Shown here in pieces: positions 36,901 to 49,574 of a stretch of DNA of 64,000 nt. The stretch's first letter is position 1, and each line of letters begins with the position of its first letter. The notes under the pieces were generated by a model. The model saw only the letters and a list, made by a program, of their open reading frames with translations, was not told the origin of the DNA and searched no databases. The stretch spans positions 32,089 through 96,088 of the forward strand of contig CAJNOI010000131.1 of assembly GCA_905250115.1 (NCBI GenBank), read 5' to 3'. The translations under genes were made by a program, and so were the position numbers. The DNA comes from Adineta steineri (lineage: Eukaryota > Rotifera > Eurotatoria > Adinetida > Adinetidae).

Positions 36901-38290
36901 TTGTAAAGAATGCACAGTTGAACACGAGAAGTAATTAAAAATATGTTGCTATATATATTTTTGCTTTTGTTGTTAGGTTTCTTATTGCTGCTGATGATGG
37001 GTAAATTTTGTCGACTTGTTGTGTTTCTGCTGCTAGTATATAGAAGAAAAAAGGGTTGTTTGAGCATCTGAAACGCAAAAAAACAACATCCTCCGCCTGA
37101 CGTTCGTCTCGCAAAAATCTACCCCCTTCACATACCGAAAAAATGCTCTTTTTTTTACACGGGGCCTCGATCAGCTGCTGCTGTTTTCCTCTATCGTTCT
37201 TTCATTCTGTCTTTTTTCTCGACGTATTCTTCTTCTTCGTTTCTCTTATGTTTTACATCTTCTACTACTATATTACTATTACCCTATTCATGTGATGACG
37301 CTCACGCGCATTCATAACCCCTATTGTTGTGCTGTTTTATATGATGATATGAATAGCGTGCTCAGACAAAAAAAAAGAAAAAGAAAAGCGAGCTTCAATA
37401 ATAGATAAATAAAACTAGTCATATGCCCATTGTAAATCTACGCAGTTTATTTTTATAGAAGATATTTTTTACGTTTAATAGTATTTACAATAGATTTTCA
37501 AGTGTTATAAATCTCAATAATTAACAAACATATATATACATAAAAATAAAACGATGAACAATGAACATTTCATGTTCACTTGAGACATTCAAAATTAATC
37601 GAGTGACAATGAAACGATTTTTAACAGTATTTATACAAATTCAATGATTTTCAATCCAATTCTCTCGCCCTTTATATAAATCTAACATAAACATCTATAT
37701 GTATAGGTGAGATGTATTCGTTGATAAAAGTGCTATTTGTTCACACTGAAATCGAAGATAGAAAATGTATTATGATGAGACAATAAGTATATTTATATAG
37801 TATATATGCAAAATCATACATCGGTTCATTTTACATCATCATATTCATAGACTTTTGTCTATTGTTGATGTTCATACATACATATATATATATATAAAAT
37901 AAATAATTATATGATGAGACAAAAATATATATATATAGATGATGTAATTGACAACGTATTCTTCATATATATTTTTTCTTTCTTTCGCATAGATGTAAAC
38001 TGTAACGAAGATAAACTAGAAAAAGAAATGTGACAATTTACTATGATCTATTTCTTCATTTCTAATTTTATTTGTAAATAAAAATAAAATACAAAAGACA
38101 ATGAAATATGTAAAAAGCATGTTATTAAATTTGTTCATTAAATTTTCACACATATTGTATGATAGAAATATCCTTGAATCAATTTACTTTGTAAATTTCA
38201 AAAGAGCGAAAAAACGAAAAGCGAGAAGAAAAATAAGTGCAATCATGCATAAAAAAAATGTGATTCAATAAGGGTTGTTGTATCACATAA
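33937..38290. other. Long intergenic region, low complexity
   Basis: About 4.3 kb with no recognised gene. It has TA runs near 34010-34040, a poly-C run at about 34312-34321, CT-rich tracts near 34660-34690, a GT dinucleotide run at about 36261-36288, and a less AT-rich patch at about 37080-37330 that might be a promoter or non-coding exon. Open frames are short and compositionally biased. Confidence 0.45.
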
Positions 38291-39441
38291 ATGTTGTATT
38301 ATAATCGATCGTGGCGACGTTATTTAAGACCATTTTCTCGAGTCTTCTATGTTTTTATTCTATTATTTTGTATTGGAATTATTTGGTTGATATTTACAGT
38401 ATATCTCTTTAATAGAATTAATAATCATCATGTCGAACAGAAAATTGATATCACAACACGAAATCCATCATTAATATTTTGTTTTGTACTTACTGAAAAT
38501 AATCGTCATTTAACATCAGCACGAGCTATTGCTTATAGTTGGGGTAAACGATGTGATCGTTTTTATTTTGTTACTCGTCTTCTAAATACAAGTATTGAAT
38601 TAATGACATTAGAAGCATTTGAAAATACAACTGATATATCACCAACTACAATAACACAAGAAACTCTTAATGTTCTTCTATATTTACAACAACAATATAT
38701 GTTTGCACCGTATCATTGGTTTTTACGAGCAAGTGATGAATCATTTGTTATAATGCCAAATCTACGACGACTTATTAATCAATTAAATAAATATGAAAAT
38801 AATCGTCCATTAGCTTATGTTGGTGATGTTGAAGAATTATATAAAAAATATCAAATTGTAACAAGTGGTTCAGTTATGTTATTTAATCGTATTACATTAG
38901 ATCGTTTAGGTAGATTATATAATTTAGAAAATTTACAATCTAAAGTTGATAAAGAAAATGAAAAATGTTTAAACGAGATGATCTATGATCATGAATTTGT
39001 TAAATGTATGAAACAATATGAAATAATTATTAATCCAATCAATAATAATTTAATACTTTCACAAAATTTATCATTCTATAAGATGGATAAACGATTAAAG
39101 GTAAAGTAGAAATAAGAAAACTAATCCTCTAAAATATGCTTACGGCCATACCACGTTGAATACACCAGTTCTCGTCCGATCACTGAAGTTAAGCAACGTC
39201 GGGCTCGGTTAGTACTTGGATGGGTGACCGCCTGGGAATACCGAGTGTCGTAAGCTTTTTGTTTTTTTTCTTCTTTGTTTATCTTCGATTACTATTTTAA
39301 ATAATTTTTTGTTTGTTTTAATTATAGGATACTTGTTGCAGTTCAAATACGGCTGCATTTCGTTCAAGTAATGAAACAGATATGTATAAATTTGATTTTT
39401 TATACCATCGACTTGATGCATTATCAAACATAGATATATAA
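38291..39441 (+). CDS. C1GALT1/Cosmc-like glycosyltransferase-fold protein (GT31)
   Basis: Type II membrane protein of 307 residues in two exons (38291-39100 and 39328-39441, phase 0). After a basic start there is one anchor (VFYVFILLFCIGIIWLIFTV). The luminal part has core-1 galactosyltransferase blocks: LIFCFVLTENNRHLTSARAI, YSWGKRCDRFYFVT, WFLRASDESFVIMPNLRRLI and, in exon 2, the TCCS motif. In active T-synthase the metal site reads ADDDTYV; here it is ASDESFV, so the first Asp of DxD is Ser and the third is Glu. The SGGAGYVLS block is also replaced (TSGSVMLFN). This resembles the DxD-less chaperone Cosmc, so a chaperone-like or inactive role is more likely than catalysis. The intron carries a 5S rRNA gene. 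Confidence 0.8.
39138..39256 (+). rRNA. 5S ribosomal RNA
   Basis: A complete 119-base 5S rRNA. The ends pair (GCTTACG with CGTAAGC). The internal Pol III control region is intact: A box about GAAGTTAAGCAACGTCG, intermediate element TTGGATGG and C box GGGTGACCGCCTGGGAA. Relative to the common metazoan sequence the CCCGG/CCGGG helix is CTCGG/CCGAG here, a compensatory change that argues for function. T-runs directly follow (39256-39269) and serve as Pol III terminator. It lies within the intron of the Cosmc-like gene, on the same strand. Confidence 0.97.
39256..39270 (+). terminator. Pol III terminator of the 5S gene
   Basis: Runs of five and eight T separated by a G, immediately after the 5S 3' end, as expected for RNA polymerase III termination. 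Confidence 0.8.
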
Positions 39442-39558
39442 TGATCTCTTGTATTAAATATATTTATAAGAAAACAAAAAAAATAAAATAAAATAAGACA
39501 CATTAGCAAAATATTGATAAATTGCATTGTTTAAAAAAATATATATAAAATTAATTAT

Positions 39559-39978
39559 TCATTTTTCATGTCTTTTTGTATAGTCACCGGTAGGATGTTT
39601 ATCACGTGATGCCGATCGAGTGCGAATTGAAACTGGTGTACGTACAGGCTAGAAGAATAAGAGCAGTTAATGTATGATTCAAAAAATAATAGAAAGATTC
39701 TTTTATAGACTTACAGAATTATTTCTTGTTATTATTTTTGATTGTTGTTGAAGATTTCTTTGATACTGTGGATCATAGAAATAAATCGAACGAGCTCCTG
39801 GAGCTGCTTGATACCATTTAGCAGGCGTATTCCATTCACGAAAAATTCGTCCATAATCTCTTGGTTGTCGACGATGTGTTTGTGTTTTAACAAGTTGATC
39901 TTGTGCTTTATTGATATATTGTTGCTGATTTTCATTACTATTTGTTTCTTGTCTTGTTGTTTTTTCCATTGTATTCAT
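39559..39978 (-). CDS. Small basic protein of unknown function
   Basis: Two exons (about 39709-39978 and 39559-39647) give about 120 residues. The first exon is Gln/Asn-rich, then has RQPRDYGRIFREWNTPAKWY and PGARSIYFYDPQYQRN. The second reads PVRTPVSIRTRSASRDKH and ends KRHEK. The donor is TCT/GTAAGT and the acceptor TTCTTCTAG. It is polar, basic and has no membrane segment or signal peptide. The Trp/Tyr-rich central block looks conserved-like and recalls small ciliary proteins, but I cannot name a family. It is convergent with the Cosmc-like gene, with about 117 bp between the two stops. Confidence 0.6.
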
Positions 39979-40978
39979 ATCTAGAGTTGTTGCAACTTTT
40001 TGTTTATTTCAATCAATATAAAAGCCAGTGTATACTCAAGTAAATGACAATAGTAAAAACGACATCATTTTATCATGCCGGATGTTACTTTATATGTCTC
40101 TTACTCATCGGTTGACAACAATGATGACGTTAATAAGAGAGAAAAAAATAATAAAATAAAGAAGAAAAAAAAATTAAAACGATGTCTATACGAGAAGAAG
40201 AAAAAAAATAAGGAGAAGGCGTAGAAAAAGAAACTACCTGATAAGAATAAAAAGAACGACAATTAAACTCTCATATTACTCAAAAACATATTGAAGCTGA
40301 GAGGATTCAAATAAAAGCTTTAACTCAATATTGAACGAATGACATTAAATATATGAATATATAATTATCAGTAATTGCCTATTTTTTCTCTCTCTATCGT
40401 TTGACAATATCCTTAGTCACAGTTTTTACCGATAAAAATAAAATCTGCATCATATGAATAGAATTTATGAATAACAGCAAGTAACAATCAGCATTCTACA
40501 GCGTTATTTCTTGTTAAAAATCAAAATGCGATAATATAACAGGCACATACTTGACAAAAAGAAGAGAAAAACGTTTTTTCTTTCTTTTTTTAGCTTTTAA
40601 AAAAAAATATTTCTATTATGACACTAAACATAACGACAGTTGACACATACTCATAAATAAATTTTTATTGAAATGTAAATATGTATCTTTAAGTAATTTT
40701 TTTAAAATAGTCACTTCTACACAAATTATATATATACTAATGAAATGTACACAATATGCAATCACAGTTGTGAACCAGATGATATATACGATGAAGTGTG
40801 TTTTCGATTAACAAACAGCTTATTTCTCATGAGATAAATAAACACAAGCTGTTTATTAGACTGAACAATATTTATATGATTCCTTTTAATGCAATTATTT
40901 ATTTTGTCTAGCAATGAACAACTACTATTTATTTACTTCAATTTTATATACAATATTGAAAAAAGAAAGAGCATTCAT
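39979..40978. other. Intergenic region, no gene seen
   Basis: AT-rich flank between the small unknown gene and FAM114A; a purine-rich tract at about 40140-40240. No coding signal. Confidence 0.45.
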
Positions 40979-43347
40979 CTATCTTGTTGTTGATGTATGA
41001 TATAAAATCGATTGACTAATAATAGGTTTTAATAGAATATAAGCATTAGATGCATAAGTTTGTGAAATAGATGATTGTAGAAATATTTGATTGAGAAATT
41101 TTAAATTATAACTATGATTATAATCAGTTATATGTTTAACAAATAGATTTGATATACCAGTAAGCATATTAGAAAAATCTTGTTGTTGCTTTCGATAAAT
41201 AGATACTAATTCAATATCAATTGAAAATGATGTTAAACTTTGACAACCGTGTAAAAATAATTCTGCTGTTTTATGATAATATTCAATAATAGATGAACAT
41301 AATATTGCTAAGAAATCAATTGCATTATCAGATAAAGTCTTGAAAAATAAAAAAAATAAAACAAAAAAATTGAAATTGTTTATTTACTTTTTGATCAAAT
41401 TCTGTATCGATTGATTCATATTCTTTAAGAAATTGACTAGCAGATTCATAAATTTCAAGTAATTTATCAACTGATATTGATGATCTTAGTTGTGTTTGAT
41501 AGGATGTAAAATTTTTTGATAAAATATCTAATGTTGGAATATCTTGTTCATTATTACTTATTTGAAAATAACTTGAAATTTCTTCAAGTATTTTTTCATT
41601 TTCATAATTCATAGTTTCAAGAATAATTGTAGATTGATTTGATAATAATTCAAGTGCTTCAAAATGTATTAGGCCTAAACAAAATTCAAAGGAAAAATTC
41701 ATAAACGATAATATTTGAATTTATTTAACCTTGATATTTTTCAAATAATTGAAAAAATGTAACAGGTTCATTTTTAATAATTATTGATTTTAGTTCTTTT
41801 TCATGAACGGTCTAATAAATATAAGAAGAAATTTTTTTGTATAAGAAGAAAAAATAAACAAACTTCAGATGATGTTGATTGATTTACTAAATGACGTGTT
41901 CCTTTTAAATCTGAATCAGCTTCATTAATAATCTTTTAATAGTTTAATGAATATTTGTAGAAAGAAACCATTGAAAATTTATTATTTATACATACATCAA
42001 ATGTTTTTTTACTAACGTTTTCAAGAGCATTAAGACTACCTGAGACAACTTTCATACCCTATAAAAATAGATTATAGAAAAAATATAATCAAGAAGATAT
42101 TTTATATTGATATTGATCTTTAATAAATTTTTCAAGGTTAATAGTATTTTCATTAGAAATTGTTAGTCGATACGTAGAAAAAAAAATTATTTTCCCCTGT
42201 AAGCATTTCTAAAATTAGAACAATCAAGATTGAATACGAGCGCATTGTAAAGAGAATTTAAATAGACAGGAACTACATTACAATTGAATGAATACATTCA
42301 CAAAATATTAATTTGACCATGATAGCTATTAAGGATAAAATTAGAAAGATCTGTTTAAATACAGATGAAAAGCTCATTACACACGTTTCTAAAATTAGAT
42401 TCAATAGATCTGACTTATTATGAACTGTCTTTAGAATATTGATTTTTCTTTTTATAAACGTACAGTATTTGTTAATTTTCCTAAACTTAATGCATTAAAC
42501 CATCCATCTTGATTTGTTACGAAATCGAATTTATCATTTTGAGTATTTGGCGTTTCAGGTTCTAAGAAGACAAAAATTTTATAGAAAATTTCGAATAAAA
42601 AACTTTCTGTACTAAACCATCTTCACTATCTGATGTTTCGCCTTTAATTTTGAATGCTATACGATCCATTTCTGCTACTTGTTGAGCATCAAGTGCACCA
42701 AGACCAGCTTCAGCAGATTCAATAGCTGCAGTAAAACTTTCACCTAAATTTTAATAACTATAAATTTGAAAACTTTTCATATAATTCTATAACATACTGA
42801 CAGTATTTGTCAATGTTGAAACACTTTGTTTAGCATTGGATAAAAACGACCCAAAATGACTCCATGATGTATGCCATGTTGGCTGAAAGAGATAATGATT
42901 TAAAAGAAAAAATAAGAATAGACATGTTAAACATACGGAATGTACCGACGATTGAGCAGCAAGTCTATCTAATACAAAATGAGCATCTTTAACATTATGT
43001 TTTGTTACTATTGTCGATGATAATAATTCGTCATCGTAACGAGAGATTCTTGGATTTAATTCAATTTGATTATTTTCAAATAAACTATCATCTGTTTCTA
43101 AAATAGTTGAAGTCGTCGTTTGTATCTTTTTATCTAGAGATATGTCATTGTCAATATTCCAATCATTCCACTTGTCAGTTACTGGCGAGTGAGATGCTAT
43201 TTGTATTTGATTTTGATTGATAGAAGTTATAATTTTATTAGATCGAGATGGAGTAATGGATTTTATAATAGAAGTTAATGTTGATTCATCTTCATCAGCA
43301 CTTTCAAATTGATCTTCACCATCATTTTGCTTAGAAGAAATCGACAT
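40979..43347 (-). CDS. FAM114A: FAM114A (Noxp20-like) protein
   Basis: Cytosolic/Golgi-associated protein of the FAM114 family, about nine exons. It starts MSISSKQNDGEDQFESADED with an acidic region. Exon 2 reads TWHTSWSHFGSFLSNAKQSV, matching the W-G-S-W-G-like amphipathic block of FAM114. Then come ESFTAAIESAEAGLGALDAQ, EMDRIAFKIKGE, GMKVVSGSLNALENVSKKTF, FFQLFEKYQG and LIHFEALELLSNQS, the core of the family. The C-terminal third is helical (QTQLRSSISVDKLLEIYESA, then DNAIDFLAILCSSIIEYYHK). Mammalian FAM114A proteins have been reported to associate with Rab2 and Golgi membranes; that role here is by homology. An intron near 42060-42460 is longer than the rest. Confidence 0.85.
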
Positions 43348-44429
43348 TGAGAAGACGTTGATGTCAAAAATGATTCAAGCGTTTATTGTTCTTATCAATT
43401 TAACGTCGGAACATGTCATAGTAGATAATAGTCTATTAATTATATTAAATGAAGGAATTATCTACTTATATTACAAGTTTCTTGTCCTTTTTTTAACCTA
43501 CAGAAAATTATTCGATAGCCTCAGTCATAAATTCCTTTTTTTTATCTTTCATCCAATACTGAGTGACATCTTTCCCTGATGAATATCTATATGATATTAA
43601 AATTTAGTCTTATTGAAAATTTACAGTTCATACGCCCTCTTTATTTTGAATGTTGGTTGGTGTATATATTATACACAAAGAACTTTTCAGAGATAGGCGC
43701 ATTATGCTTTCATAATTTTATCACAAGATGGAAGGTGATAAACAAATTTTCTTATCAGAAGATACACTTTCGAACTTTGAAATGATGGATATATCAAGCT
43801 CAGGAGAAATCAAAATCAATTTCTCATAACGTATCATTTTTCATATAACTAATGTAGTTAGAAATAGATATTTTATCTCATCATAAAAATATCGCACAAC
43901 AATGATGATAAATTCAAAATACTATATTGAACTATTTGTAATGATCTTAAAAATCTACACATTTGATCGCTGAGTTGTGCTTATTAAAAGAGATATGAGT
44001 GAGTTTCAGTAATTGAAAACTTCTTCAAATATTTATTAATAAAAAGAGAACAAATAAGTAAATTATTTATTTCAATATTAGTTTAATTAGTTCATCATCC
44101 ATAATCTCGTATCTTAGTTTTGTTTTTGTTAAACCAATGAAAATATTCTCATACTCAACATAAAGCAAACAACAATAAAGAAAGAAAAATAAAGAATACA
44201 AATACACACACACACACACACAAACAAACTACTCAAGTCGAATGAAAATATGTATGAGGATTTCTATGTAGGAACTAATTTTTAAAAAAATCTGGAAAAT
44301 AATAAAATACATGTTAACTGGATCTCTTATGTGTCTCTACTAAGAAAGACTTTTTGTTTAACATCTATAATCACTGTTCAATATGACTATATAATAATTA
44401 AAATAAAATTAGAAAAGACAATCACGAGT
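43348..44429. other. Intergenic region, no gene seen
   Basis: FAM114A promoter side and SLC4 3' flank. Contains an AC dinucleotide run at about 44203-44222. No coding signal beyond short frames. Confidence 0.45.
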
Positions 44430-47400
44430 TTATTTTAAACTAGTTCTTCGACTTTCTCTATCATCATTTGATGGTTCAGCTTGTTCAATAACAATCGATG
44501 GTAATTGTGAATTAGTCGTTTGATATAAAATTTGACCTTCATCAGGATTTAAAAAGCCTAAACTTAATTTACGTATTCTAAAAAATAGAAAACAAAATCA
44601 ATAAAAATTTAACACAACAAAAAAGAAAGTAAACTAACTTGTTTTTAATGCCTGCAGTTCGTGATGGTTTGTCAGTAGTTGCAGATTTATTTTTTGTTTT
44701 AGCTATAGATTTCCATAAAAATGTTTTACCAACTTCTTCAGAAAAATTTATAACACCAGTTGATGGATTAATCTTCAATAGAAAAACAACAAACAATACA
44801 ATCATTTGCTAGTGACATGATAGGAAAGAGACATTTGAGGGTGTGGGCGTGAGCACATAAGTCATTATTCTCTCATATTACACCCATGCGGACTCCCGAT
44901 AAACGTTTTAAAGGTAAAAACTCAATTCCGAATACCTGAACGGATTACTGAGTGTCTGGAACACCTAGTACGAAATATCTTTGTCCCCTGATGAACTAAT
45001 TTTAAGTGAGTAGTGGATGAAAGTACTAACATTTCTACAGATGCTAACAAAAATAACAATTTCTGTAATGAATAATTACCTGAACATTTTCTGTGGGAAC
45101 TTTGACTACTTTACCATCACCAACTGATATACGAAGTTCTCCACTATCAAATTTAATTGTTTCATTAGGCTAAAACAACAATTGCGTTTAATTTTTAATA
45201 ACGGAAAAATAATTCGAGATAAAAATTTATTTATTTTTAGTTCCTTTGATAATAATGTCAATGAAAGATTTTTGTTTTCAACTAACCTTAGCATTTATAT
45301 CAAGATTGTCTGGTAAAGTACTATTTCTTCTTTCTTCAATTTCTTTTTTAACAGTTTCTGGCATAAGATCATCTAAAGATTCAAGTTCACGTTGAGTAAA
45401 CATATAATCCATAACTTTTCGTGCACCAACTAAAGCTAAAACCATTATAGGAAATAATATTGATATACTTTTTATTGATTTTATAACCCATAATAAAATT
45501 AAACAAGTTAATTGAATAAATGTAAACATGTGCACACGACGTGTTCGAACATGACGAAGATAAACATAATCTGGTTGATATTTTTCAGGCATAAATATTA
45601 ATAATATACGAGATATTAATTGAATTTCTTTCATTGATGATATACCCATATAAAGAAAAACACCATAAAGTACAGGCATTGGTATAAAACCAAGAAATTT
45701 TGTTAAGAAAACCGATAAACCAATAAATAGAAATACAATAAAACCTGTAACACGTTGTTCTCTTACACCTAAAAACTTTGCTTTTTCTCCTGGTGCTGCT
45801 GTTTCTGATTCAAGTTTAAGTGCAATAACATGATTTATTGATAAAACAGTTGCAGCAACAAACCAAGGAAGACCAAGTATAGAATTGATTGCAATACAAA
45901 GTGCAACAATTAATAAATCAAGATGATAACCACATCCTTTCTACAAAAACAAAAATATTCTTGTTATTTTTTAATCTATAAATCGAATAAATTTTACTTT
46001 AAGTTTATTTTCTTTTCTATTAACAATAACTGCTGTTATTTGTTGATCCATAAAAATAAGTATTGTAGCTAATAATGCAGGTAATATAGCAGCAAAATAC
46101 ATTGGAACTGGAATTTTTGCAAATGGATTTATAATCCAACCTCGACCTTCTTTTGTTGTCGCAAACTTTTGTGGTACAGTTAATTTTGGTGTATCAAGTG
46201 CAACCATATAATCAATAAATACATTGATAAATATTGCTAATACAACACCAAAATCGCTTACTTTTGAACGAATCTAAATTTAATAAAACCATTAAAAAAA
46301 ATGTTCGAAAATATTTTTTCAATACAAACAGTCATTGGTAAAAATCGAGTGAATTTAAAATTTTTTAATGTATATGCCATAACAAATGTTGATACGAAAA
46401 GAATAATTGAAAAGAAAAATACATCTGGAATAAATTGTTTAGTATTAATCGTATTACAATTTTCACCAATAAATTGAAACGATTGATTTCTATAACAATC
46501 CTAAATAATTGGAAAAAAAACATTCTAAGAAATTTTTTTCATTTGTGTTCTTGTTTTTAATTACATTTATTGTCATTGTAGAATTTTGATATCTTTTTCT
46601 TCCATTAGATATCAAACATGAACAGTTTGGTGGAAGAATTTCATTGGTATGTAATCGTGCAGGCTGGTGATGATTTATTTCAATCATTTTATCAAAGGCT
46701 TCATAGATAAAAATAATACCAATAAGTGCAGCAAAACTTTCCTCTAAAAATAAATAAATAAAATTTCTTTGTATTTTATTTTTGAAAAGATAACAAACCT
46801 GTAAATCTTGTTATATATTTTACCAAATAACTTGCATCAGTAACGACCATAGTCAGTAGAATCAATGCTGTCCATAAACCAATCCAACAACGAAAAGTCA
46901 TATAATCATATCCATGATTACTAAAATTAAAGTTTGATCAATAGAAATTTCTTCGATGAATATAGTAGAATTTTTATACGTGCAAAAGGTATTAACAATT
47001 GTTTCAAAAACCAGTACAGGACCTGTACTACCTAAAATTGTTAATGGTTGACCAGCAAATAAATGATATAAACAACCACAAATTGCACCTGATAAAAGAC
47101 TTTCAATTGCAGCCTTTAAAATATGAATAAATCAATTTTTGTTCTTTTATTTTTAAAAAAAATTTTTAATACCATATTTTGATTAGTTGCTTTACTGAGA
47201 AGACCGCCAAATGTAATTATTGGTGATAGACAAGCAAAATAAAGAAATATAATAGCCGCAAGAGATTGAAATGACATAGCATCAGTTAAATCTGACAAAT
47301 AAAATGGTGCTTTACGTTTTATATCATCAATAAGACCACCACAAAATCTAATAATAAAAGAAGAAGAAGAAGAAAAAATTTAGAATTATATAAATTTTGT

Positions 47401-49574
47401 CATACCGTCCTGTTCTTGATAATGATGGATCAAATTCATGTTCAACATGTTCCATTTCCATTTGTGTTATACCATTCATTTTATTTCTATCAAGTCGATC
47501 TTCCTATATGAATTTTATATATTAATAGGAAGAAAAAAGTATGTTTTTCTTACTTTATTTGGTACACTTTTTGGTGGTTCAATACGTGTTTTAGGATCCC
47601 ATTCACCTGGTGGTAAAACTGTAACATGATCAAGGAAATCATCAATACCTATTTTAATAAAAAAAATTTTATTTTACATTTTTTTCTTTCAATTAATTCT
47701 ACCTGCAAGTAGATCTTGTCGATTTCGACCTCGATAAGCAACATCATGAAAAATCTTTGAAAAGAAAACAACAAAGAAATAAAAATTTTCTTTAAGTAGT
47801 TAAAGTATACTTCATCAGACATTAATGTTGCAATAGAACGTCCAATTTCATGATAACGTAAATGTTCATTACAAGGTCCAAGTAGAATAAAAAGAAAACG
47901 TGTTGGTAATGGAACTTCAAGAAGATCGTGTATGACAACACCTTTCGCCAAACGAACAAATGCATAGACAGGTGTTTGAAGAAAATCTACAGCACCAACT
48001 AAAACATTTGTCGCTTCCGCATTTGGTGGAACTTTTTTCATAAAAGCTAAATTAATCTACAAACAAAATTTCATCGTAAAAATATAAATTATATAAAAAA
48101 ATATTTTTACCTTAGCACGAGATTCATGTGTTATCAAATTATTTGCTGTTTCATCATTTTCATTCGTACGAACTTTTGTTTGTTCTCCACTGCCAACTAA
48201 AACAAAAATATTCTATTTATATTTAAAAATTAACAATCTTATTTTTTATTCTATAATATAGAATTCCCGAAACAGACTAATCACAAAACAAGGTTCTAGA
48301 CATAGATAACAAATGATATACCTGAAAGAAATTTTTCCGGAGCAGTATCATTGTTTACTAATAAAACTATTTAATAATTATTTATTTATTTTAATTTTAC
48401 TTTTATGTGTTGGTGTTTGATTAGAAGTTGTTGGATCAATATTTGCCAATGTAACATCTTTTTGTGAACGATTTCGTGTTAATTCAGCAAATGAACGTGT
48501 AAATGGTAATGGTTTTCTTTGTTCTTGTGTATGTAAATGTCGATGAAATTCTTTTTCATGCTTGAATTAATAAACAGATCCTTATTTTCTTTTAATTTAA
48601 AAAAAGAAGTAAAACAAACCTGATGTATGTGTTTAAGTAAAAGTGCATTACGTGTAAGAAAACGTTTTTCTGGTAATAATAATTTATTTGCAATCATATC
48701 ATCAAGAACCATATCTATAATCATAAAACTAATGCGTAATAATAAATAGTAAATAAAAAAAACGAACCAATTATCATTGGAAATTGATCAGCTTGCATAT
48801 CAAGTATAATGCTGCCATTAGTAATAAAATTTCGTAATTCAAGTAATGAATGTAAAGATAATGTAGCGACATGTGGTTTACTCCATCGACCACCACTTTC
48901 AACATCTTCTTCAAATTTAACCCATCTTAAAAGGAAATTTTATATTTTATTTTGTTGAGAATAAAAATTTACCTTGCTGTTTCTTTCCAACCTTGTTCGA
49001 AACAATCACCTGATTCATTTTGTTTATCACTATCAAGTAATAATTCATTAAGTTCAATAAATAAATCATGTGGTTTATGTTCTTCATCATCATCATCTTG
49101 ATCTTCATCACCAAGTAAAAATTGTATACGTGCACTTGGATTATCTATATTATATAATTCGATTATGTTTTTTTCGTTATTACAAGGAAAGAAAAAAGCG
49201 TTTTACCAATTTCATATGATTCAGTAGTTTCAATACTTGCAATTGATTTTGATGTTACATCAAATGATTCTCCTGATAAACGTGAACGACGATGATGTTT
49301 TTTACGTCTTTCACCTGGATTATATTTTGTTAGACTTGGCTGATGATAAATTGATTTATGTCGATCTAATAATAATAATCATATGTATATATATATAAAC
49401 AATAAATTTTCAATGTAAAAATCAATTACCATCATCGTTTAATATTGGACGAACTTCATTTCGTCGAAAATCCGAAATAGGAATGTTTGATGCTGATGTA
49501 TTATCATTATTTGAATCAACTGGATTCGATGCTAATGATAAATAGGAGGGTAACCCATCGTCTGGATCATTCAT
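44430..49574 (-). CDS. SLC4 Na+-coupled bicarbonate transporter (SLC4A7/8/10 type)
   Basis: Large multi-exon plasma-membrane transporter that regulates intracellular pH. The start [17 protein letters not shown] leads into a cytosolic domain with [11 protein letters not shown], the [13 protein letters not shown] block, [51 protein letters not shown] and [11 protein letters not shown]. The transmembrane part has [60 protein letters not shown], then [56 protein letters not shown] and [16 protein letters not shown]. These match vertebrate NBCn1/NDCBE/NBCn2 more closely than the anion exchangers. The extracellular loop is shorter, with Cys pairs and NST/NQS sequons. The C-terminus is cytosolic and ends RRTSLK, without the usual PDZ-binding motif. 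Ion stoichiometry cannot be read. Confidence 0.94.
44837..44895. repeat. GT/AC fold-back element, copy D (intronic)
   Basis: GAGGGTGTGGGCGTGAG is followed after about 25 AT-rich bases by TTACACCCATGCGGACTC, inside an SLC4 gene intron. Its GAGGGTGTGGG start and its ACACCCA-GC-GACTC end echo copy B at 23.2 kb. Confidence 0.6.

Noticed and set aside
39138-39256. 5S pseudogene
   Set aside because: Control boxes, terminal stem and a compensatory helix pair are all intact, so a functional 5S gene is favoured.
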